Positions 7,046 through 8,169 of a DNA stretch of 8,169 nt are shown piece after piece. Origin of the DNA: DATDRS01 sp035291605 (GTDB lineage Bacteria; Chloroflexota; Anaerolineae; Anaerolineales; UBA6663); the NCBI GenBank assembly GCA_035291605.1, contig DATDRS010000455.1, positions 1-8,169 on the forward strand, in the 5' to 3' direction. Under the pieces are notes generated by a model. The model did no database searches and was not told the origin of the DNA. It saw only the letters and a list, made by a program, of their open reading frames with translations. A program made the translations under genes and the position numbers. How positions within the stretch are numbered: the first letter of the stretch is position 1; the number at the start of each line of letters is the position of its first letter.

Positions 7046-7146
7046 GGAAAGACTCCTGGTGTGGTAGAACTACAGATGACGCAAATGACTTGGGTTTAAG
7101 CAGGGGGAGCCGGTCGCGCTAAACGCATGACCGGTCGAGCGCGGAG
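7046..7146. other. 5' spacer of the aminotransferase gene
   Basis: These 101 bp hold the Shine-Dalgarno at 7053-7057, a small dyad GTAG-AA-CTAC (7065-7074 region) and a near-repeat of CCGGTCG (about 7110 and 7130), the second inside the 8-bp palindrome GACCGGTC (7129-7136). I see no gene and no clear hairpin of regulatory size. Confidence 0.3.
7053..7057 (-). promoter_or_regulatory. Ribosome binding site of the aminotransferase gene
   Basis: AGGAG on the minus strand stands 7 nt before the ATG at 7045, the best Shine-Dalgarno in the window. It predicts efficient initiation and fixes the start. Confidence 0.75.
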
Positions 7147-7221
7147 TCAACCGTCGCCGGTGTTAAACTTTTTGCGCTGGTAGAAGTTGCGCGTGAGCAT
7201 CGCGCTTTCGGCGAAAGACAT
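7147..7221 (-). CDS. Possible leaderless 24-residue small ORF upstream of the aminotransferase
   Basis: The frame from ATG at 7221 to TGA at 7147 encodes 24 residues, starting MSFAESAMLTRN and ending FNTGDG, with a basic YQRKK in the middle. There is no Shine-Dalgarno, but a TAAAAT box ends 7 nt before the ATG, so a transcript from it would begin at or near the start codon and be leaderless. The codons are plausible for this genome (GCC, ATC-like C-ending choices are common). It could be a small protein, a leader peptide acting on the aminotransferase 100 nt downstream, a relic of a longer gene, or chance. I do not recognise a homologue. Confidence 0.25.
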   Translation of the reverse strand: MSFAESAMLTRNFYQRKKFNTGDG

Positions 7222-7227
7222 GGGGAA

Positions 7228-7233
7228 ATTTTA
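7228..7233 (-). promoter_or_regulatory. Candidate -10 box upstream of the aminotransferase
   Basis: The minus strand reads TAAAAT (5 of 6 to TATAAT) in an AT-rich patch of an otherwise GC-rich spacer between the synthase and aminotransferase genes. No convincing -35 box stands at 16-18 nt. It would give a leader of about 175 nt before the aminotransferase ATG, containing the 24-codon ORF. Confidence 0.3.
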
Positions 7234-7295
7234 CCGGAAAGCGGCGGGGGAGTAAAACGGGGGTGTTGTGAAGCGGGATGCGTTGAGGGGTATTC

Positions 7296-7316
7296 GTCAC
7301 GCGTCACGCATCACGA
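7296..7316. repeat. Three-copy heptamer repeat over the synthase stop codon
   Basis: Plus-strand units GTCACGC, GTCACGC and ATCACGA run in tandem; the third differs at two positions. The repeat spans the last codons (VMRDA) and stop codon of the synthase-like gene, so unit gain or loss would alter its C-terminus. Heptamer runs of the GTGACGC/GTGATGC kind are, as I recall, found scattered in Chloroflexota and cyanobacterial genomes. Confidence 0.5.
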
Positions 7317-8169
7317 GTCTGGGCGCGGGGCGCGGCGCTTCCTGCAGTTTCCGGTAGTACCGCTCCAGCCAGGCGTTGGACCAGCCAAACAGCGTGGTAT
7401 CGCGGACGATGGCTTTGACCTCGTCGCGCGTCATCTTCACCTCGCCCACCAGCACGTTGACGTTGTCGCGGCTGATGGCGAGGGTGCGCACGGCGAACAG
7501 CAGCGGCCAGATGCACGCCAGCCGGAGGGTGTGCAGCCAGGGAGGCAGGGCCTCCACGTAATCGAGCGCCGAGCGCAAGTGCCGCTCGGCCTTGTCCGCC
7601 AGCATGTCCACCACTTGCAGGGCCTGGATCTGGTATTCGGGCTTGAAGAGGTCGGCGCGGCGCAGATTGACGGCGGCGCAGAAGCTTTCGGGGACGTAAA
7701 TCCAGCCGCGCTCGTAGTCCTTGCGCAGGCCGCGAATCACGTTCACCGTTTGCAGGGCGAGGCCGAACTCGCGCGCCAGGGGCATGAGCAGGTTCCGGCG
7801 GGCGCGGATGAAGCTGGAATACCAGGCAAACACGTCGGTGACCAGGTATCCCACGCGGCCCGCGACCTCGTGCATGTAATCGTCCATGTCCACTTCCTGC
7901 GGGATGTCCGGCCCGCGCGCTACCCAACGGGCCATGCCCTGGGTGGAGTTGCGGACGTGCACGAGCAACTGGTTTTGCACCGCGAGGGGCAGGGCGCGTA
8001 CTTTTGCCATGATCTCCGGCGCGTGGCGCGCTACCTGCGCATCGGGATCGTCGCCCGGCTCGCGGTCGGTCAACTGAACGACGAGCTCCTCCGGGGCCGC
8101 TTCGCCCGCGAGGACGCGGTCCCACAGGGTCAGCAGTTCCACCTTGCGCTCGGGGGGCATGTAGTCGTT
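7297..8169 (-). CDS. Squalene/phytoene synthase-like protein (N-terminus cut by window edge)
   Basis: The frame is open through the window edge (AAC GAC TAC before the first visible ATG at 8160), giving 290 residues plus stop. The NDYMPPERKVELL stretch resembles family sequence that follows the first Asp-rich motif (of the DTxED kind), so the true start and that motif lie outside. The visible part is the all-alpha trans-isoprenyl synthase head-to-head fold. YMHEVAGRVGYLVTDVF (98-114) fits the conserved 'Y..xVAGxVG' helix, and LALQTVNVIRGLRKD (137-151) followed by ERGWIYVPES fits the second signature. In that signature the usual 'RDxxxD' reads RGLRKD, so the first metal-binding Asp is Gly145 while the second, Asp151 in this numbering, is kept. 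Such enzymes join two prenyl diphosphates (FPP or GGPP) head to head at the membrane surface; the substrate here is uncertain because of that change. The C-terminus (about 215-240) has a hydrophobic helix, LACIWPLLFAVRTLA. Confidence 0.85.
   Translation of the reverse strand, partial: NDYMPPERKVELLTLWDRVLAGEAAPEELVVQLTDREPGDDPDAQVARHAPEIMAKVRALPLAVQNQLLVHVRNSTQGMARWVARGPDIPQEVDMDDYMHEVAGRVGYLVTDVFAWYSSFIRARRNLLMPLAREFGLALQTVNVIRGLRKDYERGWIYVPESFCAAVNLRRADLFKPEYQIQALQVVDMLADKAERHLRSALDYVEALPPWLHTLRLACIWPLLFAVRTLAISRDNVNVLVGEVKMTRDEVKAIVRDTTLFGWSNAWLERYYRKLQEAPRPAPRLVMRDA

Noticed and set aside
5801..7099. 432-residue plus-strand open frame antisense to the aminotransferase
   Set aside because: It lies almost wholly opposite a gene with an intact family signature, its product is low-complexity His/Ala/Arg/Val sequence with no recognisable domain, and long antisense frames are expected in GC-rich coding DNA.
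7119..7307. 62-residue minus-strand open frame between synthase and aminotransferase
   Set aside because: Pro/Ser/Thr-rich, no Shine-Dalgarno, overlaps the synthase stop region and conflicts with the 24-codon frame and its promoter-like box; nothing suggests coding.

Overview
The window is a GC-rich bacterial chromosome segment in which every gene I can support lies on the minus strand, so transcription runs from the high coordinates to the low ones. Both ends cut a gene. I see no phage, IS, tRNA, rRNA or CRISPR signal. The mix of genes (DUF3048 protein, two-domain FtsX/MacB-type permease, glutamate-semialdehyde-aminomutase-like aminotransferase, squalene/phytoene-synthase-like protein) together with short intergenic repeats of the 'ctttgcgccc' kind suggests a member of the Chloroflexota, perhaps Anaerolineae-like. 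That assignment is an impression from recalled homologues, not a computed result.

Layout in transcription order. (1) 8169-7297: squalene/phytoene synthase-like protein. Its N-terminus, including the first Asp-rich motif, lies beyond the window, and the second Asp-rich motif has Gly in place of the first Asp. (2) 7296-7046: spacer of about 250 bp with a heptamer repeat at the end of the synthase gene, a -10-like box and a 24-codon ORF that would be leaderless. (3) 7045-5738: class III PLP aminotransferase of the GSAM/HemL type with a strong Shine-Dalgarno. (4) 5737-5583: spacer with a perfect 12-bp hairpin (probable terminator) followed by an extended -10-like box. (5) 5582-1: a probable operon of ABC ATPase, two-domain FtsX/MacB-type permease, DUF3048 protein and an AttH/CrtC-like lipocalin-fold protein cut at its C-terminus.

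The last block matches the layout that SEED calls 'AttEFGH' (ATPase, two permeases, AttH), here with the two permeases fused in one chain and a secreted DUF3048 protein inserted between permease and AttH. ATPase plus permease would form a LolCDE/MacB-like machine. The DUF3048 protein and AttH, both with N-terminal hydrophobic segments, would act outside the membrane with it. The substrate is not known. A perfect 11-bp inverted repeat sits between ATPase and permease and could set their relative expression. The best candidate for an undescribed system is this four-gene ABC / DUF3048 / AttH unit, with possible but unproven relevance of the nearby isoprenoid synthase.
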